From positions 34,706,610 through 34,770,609 of the forward strand of contig NC_030382.2 in the NCBI RefSeq assembly GCF_001625215.2: DNA of 64,000 bases, written 5' to 3'. Numbering within the stretch: position 1 is the first letter of the stretch; every line of letters starts with the position of its first letter. The stretch comes from Daucus carota subsp. sativus. Its lineage: Eukaryota > Streptophyta > Magnoliopsida > Apiales > Apiaceae. The position numbers and the translations under genes were made by a program. The notes beneath the pieces are model-generated. The model was not told the DNA's origin, did no database searches, and saw nothing but the letters and a program-made list of their open reading frames with translations. Shown one piece after another: positions 1 through 11,350 of this stretch.

Positions 1-1912
1 GTAGTAGGCTTCCCATAAAGTGAAGGTTCATGCCTCTAATTTTGAAACAATAAGGAGCACCACCGCGATTGATTTTGTGGTCAACCCTACCCCCACTGGA
101 GGACATTGCAAACATGGCATTATAAACTCTGATATTTTTTTTGAAATTCTTGGACCTCCGATCAGACGTGAACAATGACTGAAGAGGCTCGGGAGCCTTT
201 TTCTCCTTAGGGAGGACTACTTGTCCATTCCGACAACACAGCGAAAATGTTGGTTGACTACCCTTACTAGACTTGTTATTTCTCTCCACATTCCACATAA
301 GAGAACCACACTTTGAACATGTAACATTGGGAGGACCAAGATCCATATACTGATTCCACATGTTGAGGTTAGGAGTATGGTCATCCTCTTCATCTGTTAG
401 ACAAAATTTACCCCAACCAACTTTAACAACAGATTAAGTCATTATTTGCAATTAGTTTAAATTGAAAATTTCGGGTCATACCTTGCTCGAAATCTTCACC
501 GTCAGAGAAAGTGCTATCAGCAGCATCCTCGAATTCTTTATTCAAATTTTTAACAGGATTTCCGTCTGTCTGCTCATGTACATTGTGGCTTTGTCTGTTC
601 TTAATTGTGGTAGCAACACTTGGACCACGGCGTCTTTGAATACAAACTCCAAAAACAAAAACAACAAAACACGTTAGGGCATCCAGAGGTGAATACTACA
701 AATATAATGAAGCTCGTGGAAACAGCACTTTTTACCTGGATCTTCAATAGTTGAATGAGATGCATTGCTTGAACAACCCTGCATTTGATGTGTTGATGTC
801 CGGTTTAAATCAACTTCCGACAACGGCACCCTATGACCTGTTGAGCAAAACAAAATTTAGGAGCATTTGCAATCACAAAGAGCTTATCGGCCAAAATGTA
901 AATGGCGTACTTGAAGAAAACACATTAGCATGCACCAGAGAGGGAATCATGCTGTGTTTACTTGTCCTTCTTTTCGGCTTTTCAGGGACTCCTTCGCTAG
1001 TCAGCACTTCTGACCGCGACATGTTATGGTCCATAATGTTTCTGGTTTCATTTTCGAATCCTTTTCCTGAAAAATAACACATAAAATTTTAAACAGATAC
1101 TGGATGTTGTGATTCACCCGCTTCTATTAGTCAAACATATAGAACCATCCTCACGTAGCATGCAATTAAGGGGTGTTTGATGTCCAAGGTTAGATGATTG
1201 TCTTGCAGCACACGTGAAAGCATAGTCCTCACTCCCTGAATTTTTTTGATGATGAACAGAGGCGTGAACATCATGCATTGTCTGTTCGAATGTCAAGCTT
1301 GAATCGGAATTGCCGCTTTTGTTTGTACCATTATGATTATGAAAATTCTCTGTAAAATGTGGAGTAACAGAATATATAGCATGAGAATGAGGTCAACATC
1401 ACTTGAAATTCAAACAACAATTGAAATAATCTTTTATTCTATAACCTTTATCTGCAATATGTTTTTCAGTCCGACCTTGATAAGCTACCTCTGTAAACAA
1501 CGTTCGCTTGTAAACTGCAATGGAGACAATTCATCATGAACAGGCAACAAAGAAGGTGGATCATTTTAAACGGTGAAAATCATTGAGCAACCACGACATG
1601 TAAAACATCGAATTTCCAATAATACCAGACCTACCTTCATTACCAGAAGTATGAGAATTAGTGACATGCTGGGAATTCCTCCAGGACCCTTCCTGAGGCT
1701 GTGTATTTTTGGAGCGCGCACGCAAAAAGGCCTCGAGGCCAGTTTCCTCTCCTCGCCGTCTCAGAACTAACACAGTTTAAAAAGACAAAAAGCGCTTAGA
1801 TATCGTCTCCTAGGTGAAAGAAAACGATAACATGATCAATACGACGTTAAAAGGCAACATACCAACACCAGGTTCAGTCTGAGATGGACTCAGAGGCCGC
1901 TTCCGCCCTGAG
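1..1912 (-). mobile_element. Helitron replicase/helicase gene, N-terminal part, cut by left window edge
   Basis: Read on the minus strand, positions 420 to 1 form one open frame that I recognise as the N-terminal region of plant Helitron RepHel proteins: an acidic stretch, then LGPPNVTCSKCG with its CxxC pair, a further Cys-Cys pair, then VDHKIN and the stretch leading to RGMNLHFMGSLL. This open exon is preceded by an apparent AG acceptor at 421 and by an upstream exon ending near 482. Further exon-like pieces lie at about 640-482, 1075-873, 1320-1114, 1773-1580 and near 1912-1860. The rolling-circle nuclease and helicase domains would lie to the left of the window. The upstream pieces follow the family only loosely, and several short frames end in stops, so the copy may be decayed. 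I could not place the 5-prime TC terminus. Confidence 0.8.
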
Positions 1913-2570
1913 TCAAAAAGCATTCACAAAAGAGCAATGGTTAACAATTATGCTATATTTACAAAACTGGAATCCAAATGAAAGCATTTGCCTCTAGATC
2001 ATACCATCACCTCCTACTGAGAATCACTGTGATTGCTGGCCTGAGTTCATAACATTATATTTTGAATTCCCGAAACAACCACAACCTCAAAAGCACTGAT
2101 ATTGCAGAGACATTCTTGATCACATTGTTTCAAATTTGAATTTCTGACTCACAATGGAGCTGTATATTCCAATTAATTTACATTTTCAAAACGAACAAAC
2201 GATTATGGGAATGTTTCATCAGTCATGATACAAAAACTGGCCTAATACATGCAGGTTTCCATATGTTACATCTCTGTCTATGTCAAGTTGATATGTCATT
2301 GCAATTTCCATTTAATAGTCTGTCGAATACAATTATGAAAGCAATGTAAATATGGCAGAATAATATTAAAATATAAATTATTAACTGAAGAAATCAATTG
2401 GAAAGCTAACTTTTAATACCTTGAAATTAGTTTTATACAATTAATAATCTATATATATGTTCACAAACGGGTTAACGGGTCGGAGCAGGCAAATCAAAAA
2501 GAAAATGACCGAAGTACCCTTTTTTTGTATGTGAAAACCAAACCCTTCACTAGCACCCATTAAGAATATA
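1913..2570. other. Intergenic, no gene seen
   Basis: AT-rich DNA between the Helitron gene and the tandem duplication. It probably includes the rest of the Helitron 5-prime region, but I see no clear terminus and no coding signal. Confidence 0.5.
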
Positions 2571-2744
2571 TAGATTACATATAGGATCTTGCACAGAATA
2601 TTTTATTCTCAATATTCCATATTTTGTATTCCATGATTAATATCAAATAAAATCTATGGAGAATCGCAAATAATTATTAAATGCAAAGATATATACATAT
2701 AAAAGAGATATGATCCAATATTAAATATGATACCTGTTAACACC

Positions 2745-2752
2745 TATAAATA
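2745..2752 (+). promoter_or_regulatory. TATA box of 12-Cys peptide gene 1
   Basis: TATAAATA lies about 80 bp upstream of the ATG at 2831. It sits inside a small inverted repeat (cacct at 2741-2745, aggtg at 2753-2757) that is kept in the second gene copy. Confidence 0.7.
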
Positions 2753-2830
2753 AGGTGCACGATAGTCTTGAAATATTTATCTCTTATACGAAAGACTCAT
2801 ATAAACAAATAAATAGAAATCTAATTAACA

Positions 2831-3362
2831 ATGGCAAAAAATATTGGCATGACACTTGTTATTATGATGATTGTTACAGAGTTGATTTTGGTTGCAGCTG
2901 CCAACCAATCTAGTGGTGAAAGGGAGAAATTCAGTATTTCACCCAAATGCATAGCAGAATGCGGTTTAAGATGTGTCTTTGAAGGGAAAAACAAAAAGTC
3001 ATGGCAATGGGCTGCATGTCTTGCCAGTTGTGCCGTGCAATGTTCAGATACTTCTGTCGACCAAGTTTGTGCATCTAGTTGCGTTCAATCTTTGTGCTCC
3101 ACATTTTTGAACACTGGTATGTGATAAGTTTATGTTAATTATTTGACTAAGGTTGTGGTCAGTTAATTTTTTCTATGAATACAAATCTTGGTACAACGTG
3201 ACAATCATCAATTTTCATTTATATGGTCTCTTGATATTTCTCCAAACAAAAGCTAACAATTGTTTTTTATATTCTCCAGTTTCAGATTCGGATTCGAATA
3301 TACTGCAGAGTTGCATTCTGAATGACTCAGTCCCAGAGTGTATCCCGAAGTGTAGATTATAA
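2831..3362 (+). CDS. Secreted 12-cysteine, thionin-like peptide (copy 1)
   Basis: Two exons: 2831-3116 and 3280-3362, joined at a GT-AG intron in phase 1, giving 122 residues. Residues 1-24 form a hydrophobic signal peptide ending in VAAA, so the product should enter the secretory pathway. The mature part has 12 cysteines in four groups: Cys40/44/48, 63/67/71, 80/84/89 and 107/116/120. Three groups have C-x3-C-x3-C or C-x3-C-x4-C spacing, as expected for disulphide-pinned short helices. The spacing resembles plant thionin-like or TAP1-like small secreted proteins, but I cannot place it in a named family and no activity is shown. The second exon is needed to complete the cysteine set. The neighbouring copy at 5925 has the same first 95 residues and four changes in exon 2. 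A clear TATA box and an intact frame suggest a working gene. Confidence 0.83.
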
Positions 3363-3940
3363 ATTATTTTCTTGGATATTGTTAGTTTCCATACGCTTAT
3401 ATGTCATAGAGACTCAATAAATTTGTCAAAGTTTATTAGCCAACATGTAATTCTTAAGTTATATTGAAATTTAATCTTCTAATTACTTATGCACCATTGG
3501 TTTTGTTAATCCTAAATTTAGATATGTTTTTGATATAATTAAATGGAGTTGAGTATAAGTATAAAATATACATACTCAATATAGATGGATTATAAATTTC
3601 AATATGTAAATGATATTTCAAAGGGGAACGAGTTTTGATTCACATGATGTATATGTTCACATTTGAATCAAGAACTCTATATTGGAAAAGAGTGTGGTAA
3701 ACATTAATCTATAAAAATAAAAAAAAATTGAACTTTGAGAGCTTAAAATAAAATTCTGCACAATCGGGATAATGCACACTTTATTTGACTCTATTAAACT
3801 TTTTGTTTAATATATCTAGTGATTTAAAATAAATAGAATATTATTCTTACACAACATTATCTTTTATTTGTTTTCAATCTATCTTCAAAAACTAATTACC
3901 GAGCTAGAAAATTGATTTGATTATAAGAAATTAGTAGAAT

Positions 3941-3942
<2 letters not shown>

Positions 3943-3991
<49 letters not shown>
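3943..3991. repeat. AT dinucleotide microsatellite
   Basis: About 24 uninterrupted AT units at the right boundary of tandem copy 1. Confidence 0.95.
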
Positions 3992-3993
<2 letters not shown>

Positions 3994-4029
3994 CTTAATG
4001 AGTGTTAGTGAAGCATGACCCGTACGCGT

Positions 4030-4051
4030 ATTTTTACCCATGGGTAAAAAT
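4030..4051. repeat. 22-bp perfect palindrome
   Basis: A perfect inverted repeat with no loop, centred on CCATGG at 4038-4043; the left half reads ATTTTTACCCA. Function unknown. Confidence 0.9.
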
Positions 4052-4123
4052 AATTTACCCAAACCTCTCACACATATAACCCGTTTAACAAATGGATTAT
4101 CCATATTCAGCTATTTACTCCTA

Positions 4124-4154
4124 CTAGCAATTTGGCCCGTGCTTCGCACACGGG
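4124..4154 (-). mobile_element. Helitron 3-prime terminus
   Basis: On the minus strand a hairpin (stem CCCGTG/CACGGG, 7-nt loop, at 4136-4154) is followed eight bases later by CTAG at 4124-4127 and then T. This is the canonical Helitron end, with insertion between A and T. The element extends to higher coordinates, but I could not identify its 5-prime TC end, so the length is unknown. Confidence 0.75.
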
Positions 4155-5180
4155 TGATTTTATTTTATTTTATTTTGAGAAAATTAAATATAATTATATT
4201 TCAATTAACACAATTATGTTTTTTTTATTATTATTGTCTTTCGTGATTATCATACATTTAAGTTTATATAAAAATCAGTACCTACTTGACCGTGCACACA
4301 GTATATAGTTATTTTCTCACATGAATAATTTTGAGATTGGTGAAACTTATAATATTTTAGATTCATAACTTTTATATTTATTTTAAGAATTTTCTCATAA
4401 ATATTCAAGTCCAAAATATTTTTAGCAAAAATAGTACATCATTCTCAAATATTTCACAAAAATATCAACTTTAGAAATATTTATAAAAATAATGTATGCA
4501 AAACTCCTGCGGAGCCAATTAACTATTTCTAAGAAATTAGTATTTTTTTCATATTTTCAAAAGATGGTAAAATCGCAAAAAATCTTAGAAAACATGAGAG
4601 TTTCGGTAATTTTCCTTTATTTTATATATTAAATCAATGAATATATTAACGGTTGTTATTTCATTTTTTGAACATATGATGGTGTGATATATATAAACCA
4701 ACATTCCAAGAGGTACTTTTTATATGAATTTACATAGTATATATTCTATTATAAAATACATATAAAATGTGATTCCAATATAATACTATAACATATATTT
4801 GTTATAAGTAATTTAACACTGAAAATTAGAAGAAAAATGTTTATTTTCAAAACTGATTCCACAATAGAATAATTCTGAATGATTATTATTCAGTTATATA
4901 ATCATGTTGAGATATTGCATTATTTATAGACCAGTCAAATTTATTTTATCAAACATACATAAAGTTTTTGGAAAAAAAACATTAAATCAAAAATAAGAGT
5001 AACTTATTGGATTCAAGTGAAAAATTTGGACAACAAAAACAGAAATTCTAACATTTAATTTCTAACAAATATGAATTGCTTAAATTTTCTGGAATAGTTC
5101 AGCTTAGTTGATGTTATTATAGACATGATTGTCATCATGTTTAACTCATTCTACTTCTGGTCATTCTTATCTCTTTCCGC

Positions 5181-5491
5181 ATTCAATTAGGATTTTAAAT
5201 TATACTTTAAAATCCGATAGTATTCAATCAATATTGTTTAAAATCCAATAAAATTCTGATGGTATATGGATTTTTTGGGATTTCATAAAATGATGGGTTT
5301 TGTGACATTTCCTAGTGTATTTTATGTTTTTTAAAATCTCATCAAAATCAACGAGAGTGCTTAAATCCTACAGAATCCATAATACATATTAACTCTACGA
5401 CATTTTATCAAGAATCCGCACAAAATCAAAATAACATACAATCCATTAAAATCCACAGATAATAAACAATTCATTAAAATCCCAATCGAAT
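5181..5491. mobile_element. AT-rich MITE with ATTC(A/G)ATT(A/G)GG ends
   Basis: About 311 bp. The two ends are inverted repeats of ATTCAATTAGGATTTT, matching at 14 of 16 positions. The interior repeats the core AAAATCC many times. Related motifs occur near 18.8 kb. Superfamily not assigned; target duplication not clear. Confidence 0.5.
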
Positions 5492-5839
5492 AAAGTATAT
5501 CTCCATTTTTTTTATCTTATGATTCCGGGTTGATATTATTCTAATATTCAAGATTATGTATTTATTATAATTTCAATAATAAACATATTTATATCTTACG
5601 TATCGGTAACATTAGATATCCAAAATTAAACCACGCCTGTAAATAGGTACAAGATATTCATTTCAAAATAATTACATATAGGATTTTGTATAGAATATTT
5701 TATCCTTAATATTCAATATTTTGTATTCCATGATTCAATATCAAATAAAATCTATGGAGAATCACAAATTATTATTAAATGCAAAGATATATAGATATAA
5801 ACGAGATATCCAATATTAAATATGATAACCTTTAACACC

Positions 5840-5847
5840 TATAAATA
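5840..5847 (+). promoter_or_regulatory. TATA box of 12-Cys peptide gene 2
   Basis: TATAAATA within the same cacct/aggtg inverted repeat as copy 1, about 78 bp upstream of the ATG at 5925. Confidence 0.7.
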
Positions 5848-5924
5848 AGGTGCACAATAGTCTTGAAATATTATCTCTTATACAAAAGACTCATATAAAC
5901 AAATAAATAGAAATCTAATTAACA

Positions 5925-6457
5925 ATGGCAAAAAATATTGGCATGACACTTGTTATTATGATGATTGTTACAGAGTTGATTTTAGTTGCAGCTGCCAACC
6001 AATCTAGTGGTGAAAGGGAGAAATTCAGCATTTCACCCAAATGCATAGCAGAATGCGGTTTAAGATGTGTCTTTGAAGGGAAAAACAAAAAGTCATGGCA
6101 ATGGGCTGCATGTCTTGCCAGTTGTGCGGTGCAATGTTCAGATACTTCTGTCGACCAAGTTTGTGCATCAAGTTGCGTTCAATCTTTGTGCTCCACTTTT
6201 TTGAACACCGGTACGTGATAAGTTTATGTTAATTATTTGGCTAACATCTTGTCTTAGTTAATCTATTCTATGAATACGAATCCTGGTACAACGTGATAAT
6301 CACCGATTTCCATTTATATGGTCTCTTGATATATTTCCAAACAAAAGCTAACAATTGTTTCTTATATTTTGCAGATGCAGATTCGGATTCGAATGTACTG
6401 CAGAGTTGCATTCTGAATGACTCTGTCCCAGAGTGTATCCCAAAATGTAGATCTTAA
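5925..6457 (+). CDS. Secreted 12-cysteine, thionin-like peptide (copy 2)
   Basis: Exons 5925-6210 and 6375-6457, intron phase 1, 122 residues. Residues 1-95 are identical to copy 1. Exon 2 differs at residues 96, 97, 103 and 122, none of them cysteine, so all 12 cysteines and the signal peptide are kept. The intron and flanks also match copy 1 closely, which points to a recent tandem duplication. Promoter, frame and splice sites are intact, so both genes may be expressed. I infer a secreted, disulphide-rich peptide of unknown activity. Confidence 0.83.
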
Positions 6458-6964
6458 ATTGCTTTCCACGTTTATATGTCATAGAGACTCAATAAATTTG
6501 TCAAAGTTTATTAGCCGACATGTAGTTCTTCAATAAGTTATATTGGATTTTAATCTTCTAATTACTTATGCACCCTTGGTTTTGTTAATCCTAAATTTAG
6601 ATCTATCTTTGATATAATTAAATGGGATTGAGTATAAGTATAAAATATACATACTCTAACTAAAATATACAAATATAAAATTTGAAATGAAATATAGATG
6701 GATTATAATTAATGGGTTTGTCTAGTGTGTGAAATGATATTCCAAAAGGGAATGAGTTTTGATCCACATGATGTATATGTTCACGTTGAATCCAGAACTC
6801 TATATTGGAAAAGAGTGCGGTAAACATTAATCTATAAAAATAAAGAAATTTTGAACTTTGAGAGCTTAAAATAAAATTCTACACAAATCGGGATAATGCA
6901 TGTTATATGTGACTCAGTTAAATTTTTTGTTTAAAATTTTTAGTGATTTAAAATAAATAGGATA

Positions 6965-7191
6965 CTCCCTCCGTCCCAACAGATTGTTTACGTTCACTGT
7001 TTGCACACATTTTGAGGCTCTTATAAAGTATAGTTCGATAACGTTTTTTTAAAATTTTTTTTTTTTTTGAATTTAAGTTTAAACATCTAACTTTTTTTCA
7101 GGATTTTTTTTAAAAAAAAATATAGTATGGAACTATACTTTATAAGGGTCTTAAAATGCGTGCCGTAAAGAACCTGGTGGGACGGAGGGAG
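6965..7191. mobile_element. Stowaway (Tc1/mariner) MITE
   Basis: 227 bp with terminal inverted repeats starting CTCCCTCCGTCCCA, flanked by TA at 6963-6964 and 7192-7193. The matching position in copy 1 of the tandem duplication (TA at 3839-3840) is an unfilled site, which confirms both boundaries. Confidence 0.95.
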
Positions 7192-7293
7192 TATTATTCT
7201 TCCACAACATTATCTTTCATTTGTTTTGAATCTATCTTCAAAAACTAAATTCCGAGCTAGAAAATTGATTTGATTATAAGAAATTAGGAGAAT

Positions 7294-9583
7294 ATGATGG
7301 AAAAAATGAATAATCATTATCAAATTTATGACATGACTTTAAACTTATTTCGATATGAACCAAAAATAAATATGTATTATCATAATCACGTAAAACAAGT
7401 TTTCTTATATAATCTCGTGACCATAATCAGAGATACCCTTTATTGGGGTGTGATCCAATACAAACGTATCAAAATATAGTTATCTCTTAATTCATTTATT
7501 TTATTGTAATTATATACGTAATATTTATAAACTATAACATATTGTGCTACAACTTCGTTAATAATTCCATTTTAATACAATATCATAAATTATTTTTATA
7601 TTTTATTTATATTATTAACAATACTATCTCAGCTTTTTTATTATTCTTTTTAATAACTAATACAACCACAACCACTGCCCCTCTAGAATTGCCGGCTTAA
7701 CGAACTATATATCATTAATTAATTATTACTACTAATAATAATAATAACAACAACAATAATTTTGATTTTTTTATTAATAACTCAAAACCATGCACTAGTA
7801 CTAAATATCATTCAAATATATATAGAGAGTGGTGATCAAATACAAACCCATACATAAATAAAAACAAAAAACCAATTCAATTTAGTAATATTCTCAATAC
7901 AATTTATTGATATTGTCTTTAGAATTTAGTGACCTGTGTTGCAAAAAATGGTGAAATCTTTCAGAATTCAATGAAAATTTGTGGATCTGTTTTTGTACTT
8001 GATTCTGCTGCTGGTGGTGGAGATAGTGGAGGTGGAGATGAAGGTAGTATACATGAAATGAGTTAATGGAACAATAGTTTTGATTTGTTGGTGGGTGTCG
8101 CAAAACTGGTGTTGTTGTAACGGTTGATAAATTGGTGTTGCTGGTTTTATGGATGATTGAAGGATATCAGATGGCTGTGATGGGTGTGTATGATGAGTTT
8201 AACTGTCGATGCCGAGATTACCAGAGATGGAAGCTACTGCATGGGGTAAAACATGCATTAATGTATGTGTATATATTTAGGCGGTATTTAGGGGTGGTGA
8301 TGTTGTCAACAGGAAAAGAGAAGGATATGATGGAGAGGACGGTGAAGATGGTGGAGATGGGGGCGGCGGACGTGGACAGACTTGGCCGGGGTGAAGCTAT
8401 CAGAAGTGGGGTGGAGGCAGAGGCTGACTTGGACAAGGAGATGGAGAAGTGGGGTGGTTGGAGAATTTAGTGATCTTCTTTTATTAAAATCCACCACATC
8501 AATTGCTATGTCATTATGTAAATTAAAATCCACCACATCATTTGCCATGTCATTATGTACAAATTTTTCATTCATGATTTTGTGCTACTCTTCATATGTC
8601 TTAAAATTTTGTCATAGAAAGGTTGTATTGTCAGAGTGACAAATGGATGAGACCACACTGAGGCCCCGGGACTCTTTTTCCTTTTAGCTCTGATAACGTT
8701 GGTACTTGGAGTAACCAAGCTCGTTTTGAGTTGTTCAAATGCGTAAGTGTCCACTGTCCACCCTAATGGGGATGCTCAGATGATCCATTTGCGATCAAAA
8801 TTGGACATTCAAGTGAGGTTAATGTTAGTATAATATAAGAATCCGGTAAGTTCACTCTATTGATTCAAGTCTTGAAGTGAGGTTAACTTACCATTATTCT
8901 TTCTCATATAACATGACACTTGCCGATATATCATGATACCAAGTTTGATAATGTAGAGGTGTTAGATTTTACAAGCAGTGCTCAAGTTGCTTGACTAATA
9001 TGCTGACAGAGAGGAAGGGGCAGTTGTCAGTAGGTAGGCGAGTTCAAATCAATCAATTGAGTTGATCAAATAATTACGCATCAAATAAAAGTTCATGGTA
9101 ACTTACTACCCAGGCAAGTGATGAGTTTGTTACACACAAGCCTATCCTGCATCCCGGCTCCACTCTCCTGTAAAGAGACGTTCAACGGTACTCGTGGTTA
9201 GAAATTTGGTAATGTCAATGCCGTTGTCCACCCTGCAGTGCAAGGGAAGAGCATAACATCTTTAAGAGTAAAAATGATAATTTCTAATATAACCACTATG
9301 ATGATATTTTACATTTTTCAGAACCTCGTACGTTCAAAGCATTAAATCTCAGTCCCTCTATGGTCTCACATACAGTTATGTAATAAGTTAAATATGACAT
9401 TTTTCTTACATATTTTTAGAGAGCATCCATATTTTAAAACCAAAATTTCAAAAAAAAAATTAGCTAATAGCTCAATTGAATATGTCCATCTGCTGAGCCG
9501 TCAATATTGTCTGTGGTCTTTCTCTCTTTCCGTCTCAGAAATAAAACCCTCAGACACACACACACACACAAAAGCTGAGTAAC
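7294..9583. other. Long intergenic stretch without a convincing gene
   Basis: It contains one 112-codon open frame (8132-8470, plus) in a locally GC-richer patch. The product looks like nothing I know, and overlapping frames on the other strand are as long. A 39-bp tandem repeat lies at 8483-8560. Short CA repeats at about 9555-9569 fall in the probable 5-prime leader of the CASP-like gene. Confidence 0.5.
8483..8560 (+). repeat. 39-bp tandem repeat, two units
   Basis: Units start at 8483 and 8522, each beginning ATTAAAATCCACCACATC and differing at a few positions. Confidence 0.85.
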
Positions 9584-11350
9584 ATGGAAGATGCAGTAGG
9601 CAAAAGTGTGGAAGATCATGTCATAAGGCAAGAAGAAAATAGAAACAAGGGGAAGATTAATAAGATGGAGGGTTGTGAAATGATGATAGTAAGGTTTATG
9701 GGAGTGCTATTGTGTTTAGCTGCGGCGGTGGTTGCTGGAGTGAGTGAGGAGAGCAGCATCATATCACTTGCTACACTTGCTCCTTGTCTCCCTCCTGTGG
9801 ATCTCTCTGTCACTGCTAAGTGGCACTACTTGTCTTCCACTGTGTCAGTAACTTCTTTAACTCTATAATTCTCTTTCAGTTTTTCTTACTGCATCATTCT
9901 AGCTTGATTTCCTTAGTTACATGCTTCTGAATCTGACACCTAATTGCAGTTTTCAGAATATTTTCATGCACTTCTAAATTTTGCGGAAACATAGAGAATG
10001 TTCAGAACTGTATTTCTTTAGATTTTCTGATTCCCACCTGAGCCTGAGCTAGCTAAAACTTAAAACTATTAATGAAAGCTTAAAATCAAAGATTGCCGTG
10101 GTGGGATCGGAACAAGAGCTAGTTTGTAGCCTGGATTCAGGCATTGGCATCATCTGGTTAATTGGTTTGTGTGCCACATTGTTGCATAAGATTATTTTAA
10201 ACTTACTTATAAGTTAAAACCAGTGTTGTAAAAAGCGGGAATCGGATTTAATCGGTGAAGTCACGGAATAAGGATTAATCGGAGATTAATTGAATTGATC
10301 GGAGATTAATCGGACTAATCGGTGATTAATCGGATATTTAATCAGTTCGGCGAGATACGGAACAGGGATTAATCGGTGATTAATCGTGATTAATCACCGA
10401 CTTTTAGAACATAGGTTAAAACTTACAATTTTCTAAATAATTCAAACATGTACTTAACTGCCTGTAGGGCAACATTGAATAGTCAAAACTCATTAAGTTT
10501 GGCCTTATTTACAAGGACAGCAACTTACACGTACAAAAAGATCTCAGCCCTGGTCGGATCTGCTGAATAAGTATTATTTTCCAACATTATCATGAAATCC
10601 CTTACATGTTCTTTTGTTTGTTTTAGTCTGACTTTGAAATGAGGTAATATATCAGCCTGTACCCTCAACTATATGATGCCAACATATTTATGATACATTA
10701 CTATAAATAACGTTGGCCCCCAAGTTTCCAAAGCCTATGTAAAATAGTCAACAATAGTAACAAACTTATTAATTTAGATTCGGTTGTGTGTTCTGAGTTC
10801 GATCCACTACTCGAGAATTATTAGAACAGATGCTGCCTCATATTACAACCCTACTCAAAATATAATGCTATATAAAAGGTTGTGTTCCTTTCTGTTATAT
10901 AATTCTCAGCCTTTTGCAGTTGTGTTTTTAATATATTTTTTTCATATTATCATTTTTTTTGGATTTACTATTTTTGCATAAGCAAACTTCTATTGTGATA
11001 TACTGAATTGCAGATACTTGGTAGTGGCAAATGCCATCGCATGCCTATACGCAGCAGCATCGCTTCTACTCTGCTTTGTAAGCTGGCGCAATAAGCGATA
11101 CAGTACCACATTTCCTCTGCTTATACTGGACCTAATGATGGTAGCTTTGCTCTTCTCTGCGAATGGAGCAGCCACGGCGATTGGCCTTGTAGCCCTTCAT
11201 GGGAATTCTCATACACATTGGCACAAACTTTGCTACCTGTTTCACAGGTATTGCATTTATGGTGCAGCTTCAATCGTCGTATCTACACTTGGATCTTTGG
11301 TGTTTCTTTGCCTCGTCGTGCTTGCAGCCTTAAAGCTGTATAGGGAATAA
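9584..11350 (+). CDS. CASP-like membrane protein (CASPL1 type)
   Basis: Two exons, 9584-9843 and 11014-11350, GT-AG intron of 1,170 bp, giving 198 residues. Four hydrophobic segments fit the CASP/UPF0497 topology: TM1 around residues 33-54 with the conserved Arg (Arg37), TM2 starting YLVVANAIACLY, TM3 from FPLLILDLMM with the conserved Asp, and TM4 near the C terminus. The NGAATAIG and GNSH motifs before the third loop are family hallmarks. Relatives are plasma-membrane proteins that form membrane scaffolds; the true CASPs organise the Casparian strip. The specific role here cannot be told from sequence. The start at 9584 gives a soluble N-terminal tail of about 32 residues; an in-frame ATG at 9665 is an alternative. 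The phase-2 junction creates STVYLVVANA, which matches relatives. The intron carries a hAT MITE. Confidence 0.93.
10221..10414. mobile_element. hAT-type MITE inside the CASP-like intron
   Basis: 194 bp with imperfect ends CAGTGTTGTAAAAAG and CTATGTTCTAAAAG (inverted), flanked by the perfect 8-bp duplication GTTAAAAC (10213-10220, 10415-10422). The interior repeats GATTAATCGG many times. Confidence 0.88.

Larger units (their letters stand above)
2571..3941 (+). repeat. Tandem segmental duplication, copy 1
   Basis: About 1.37 kb, including the promoter, both exons, the intron and the 3-prime flank of the 12-Cys peptide gene. It matches 5670-7293 almost base for base apart from small indels and one transposon insertion in copy 2. 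The left boundary is where 'attacatatagga' begins in both copies. The right boundary is where copy 1 runs into an AT microsatellite. Confidence 0.9.
3992..5669. other. Spacer between the tandem copies, transposon-derived
   Basis: No gene seen. It holds a 22-bp palindrome, a minus-strand Helitron 3-prime terminus and an AT-rich MITE, listed separately. The rest is AT-rich and featureless. Confidence 0.6.
5670..7293 (+). repeat. Tandem segmental duplication, copy 2
   Basis: Counterpart of 2571-3941. It is longer because a 227-bp Stowaway element was inserted at 6965. The shared sequence ends just after 'agaaattag' near 7290. Confidence 0.9.

Noticed and set aside
8132..8470. 112-codon plus-strand open frame
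   Set aside because: No recognisable domain, and overlapping minus-strand frames are of similar length. Left as unassigned.
9100..9240. Minus-strand stretch with splice-like borders
   Set aside because: Open for only a few dozen codons and not recognisable.
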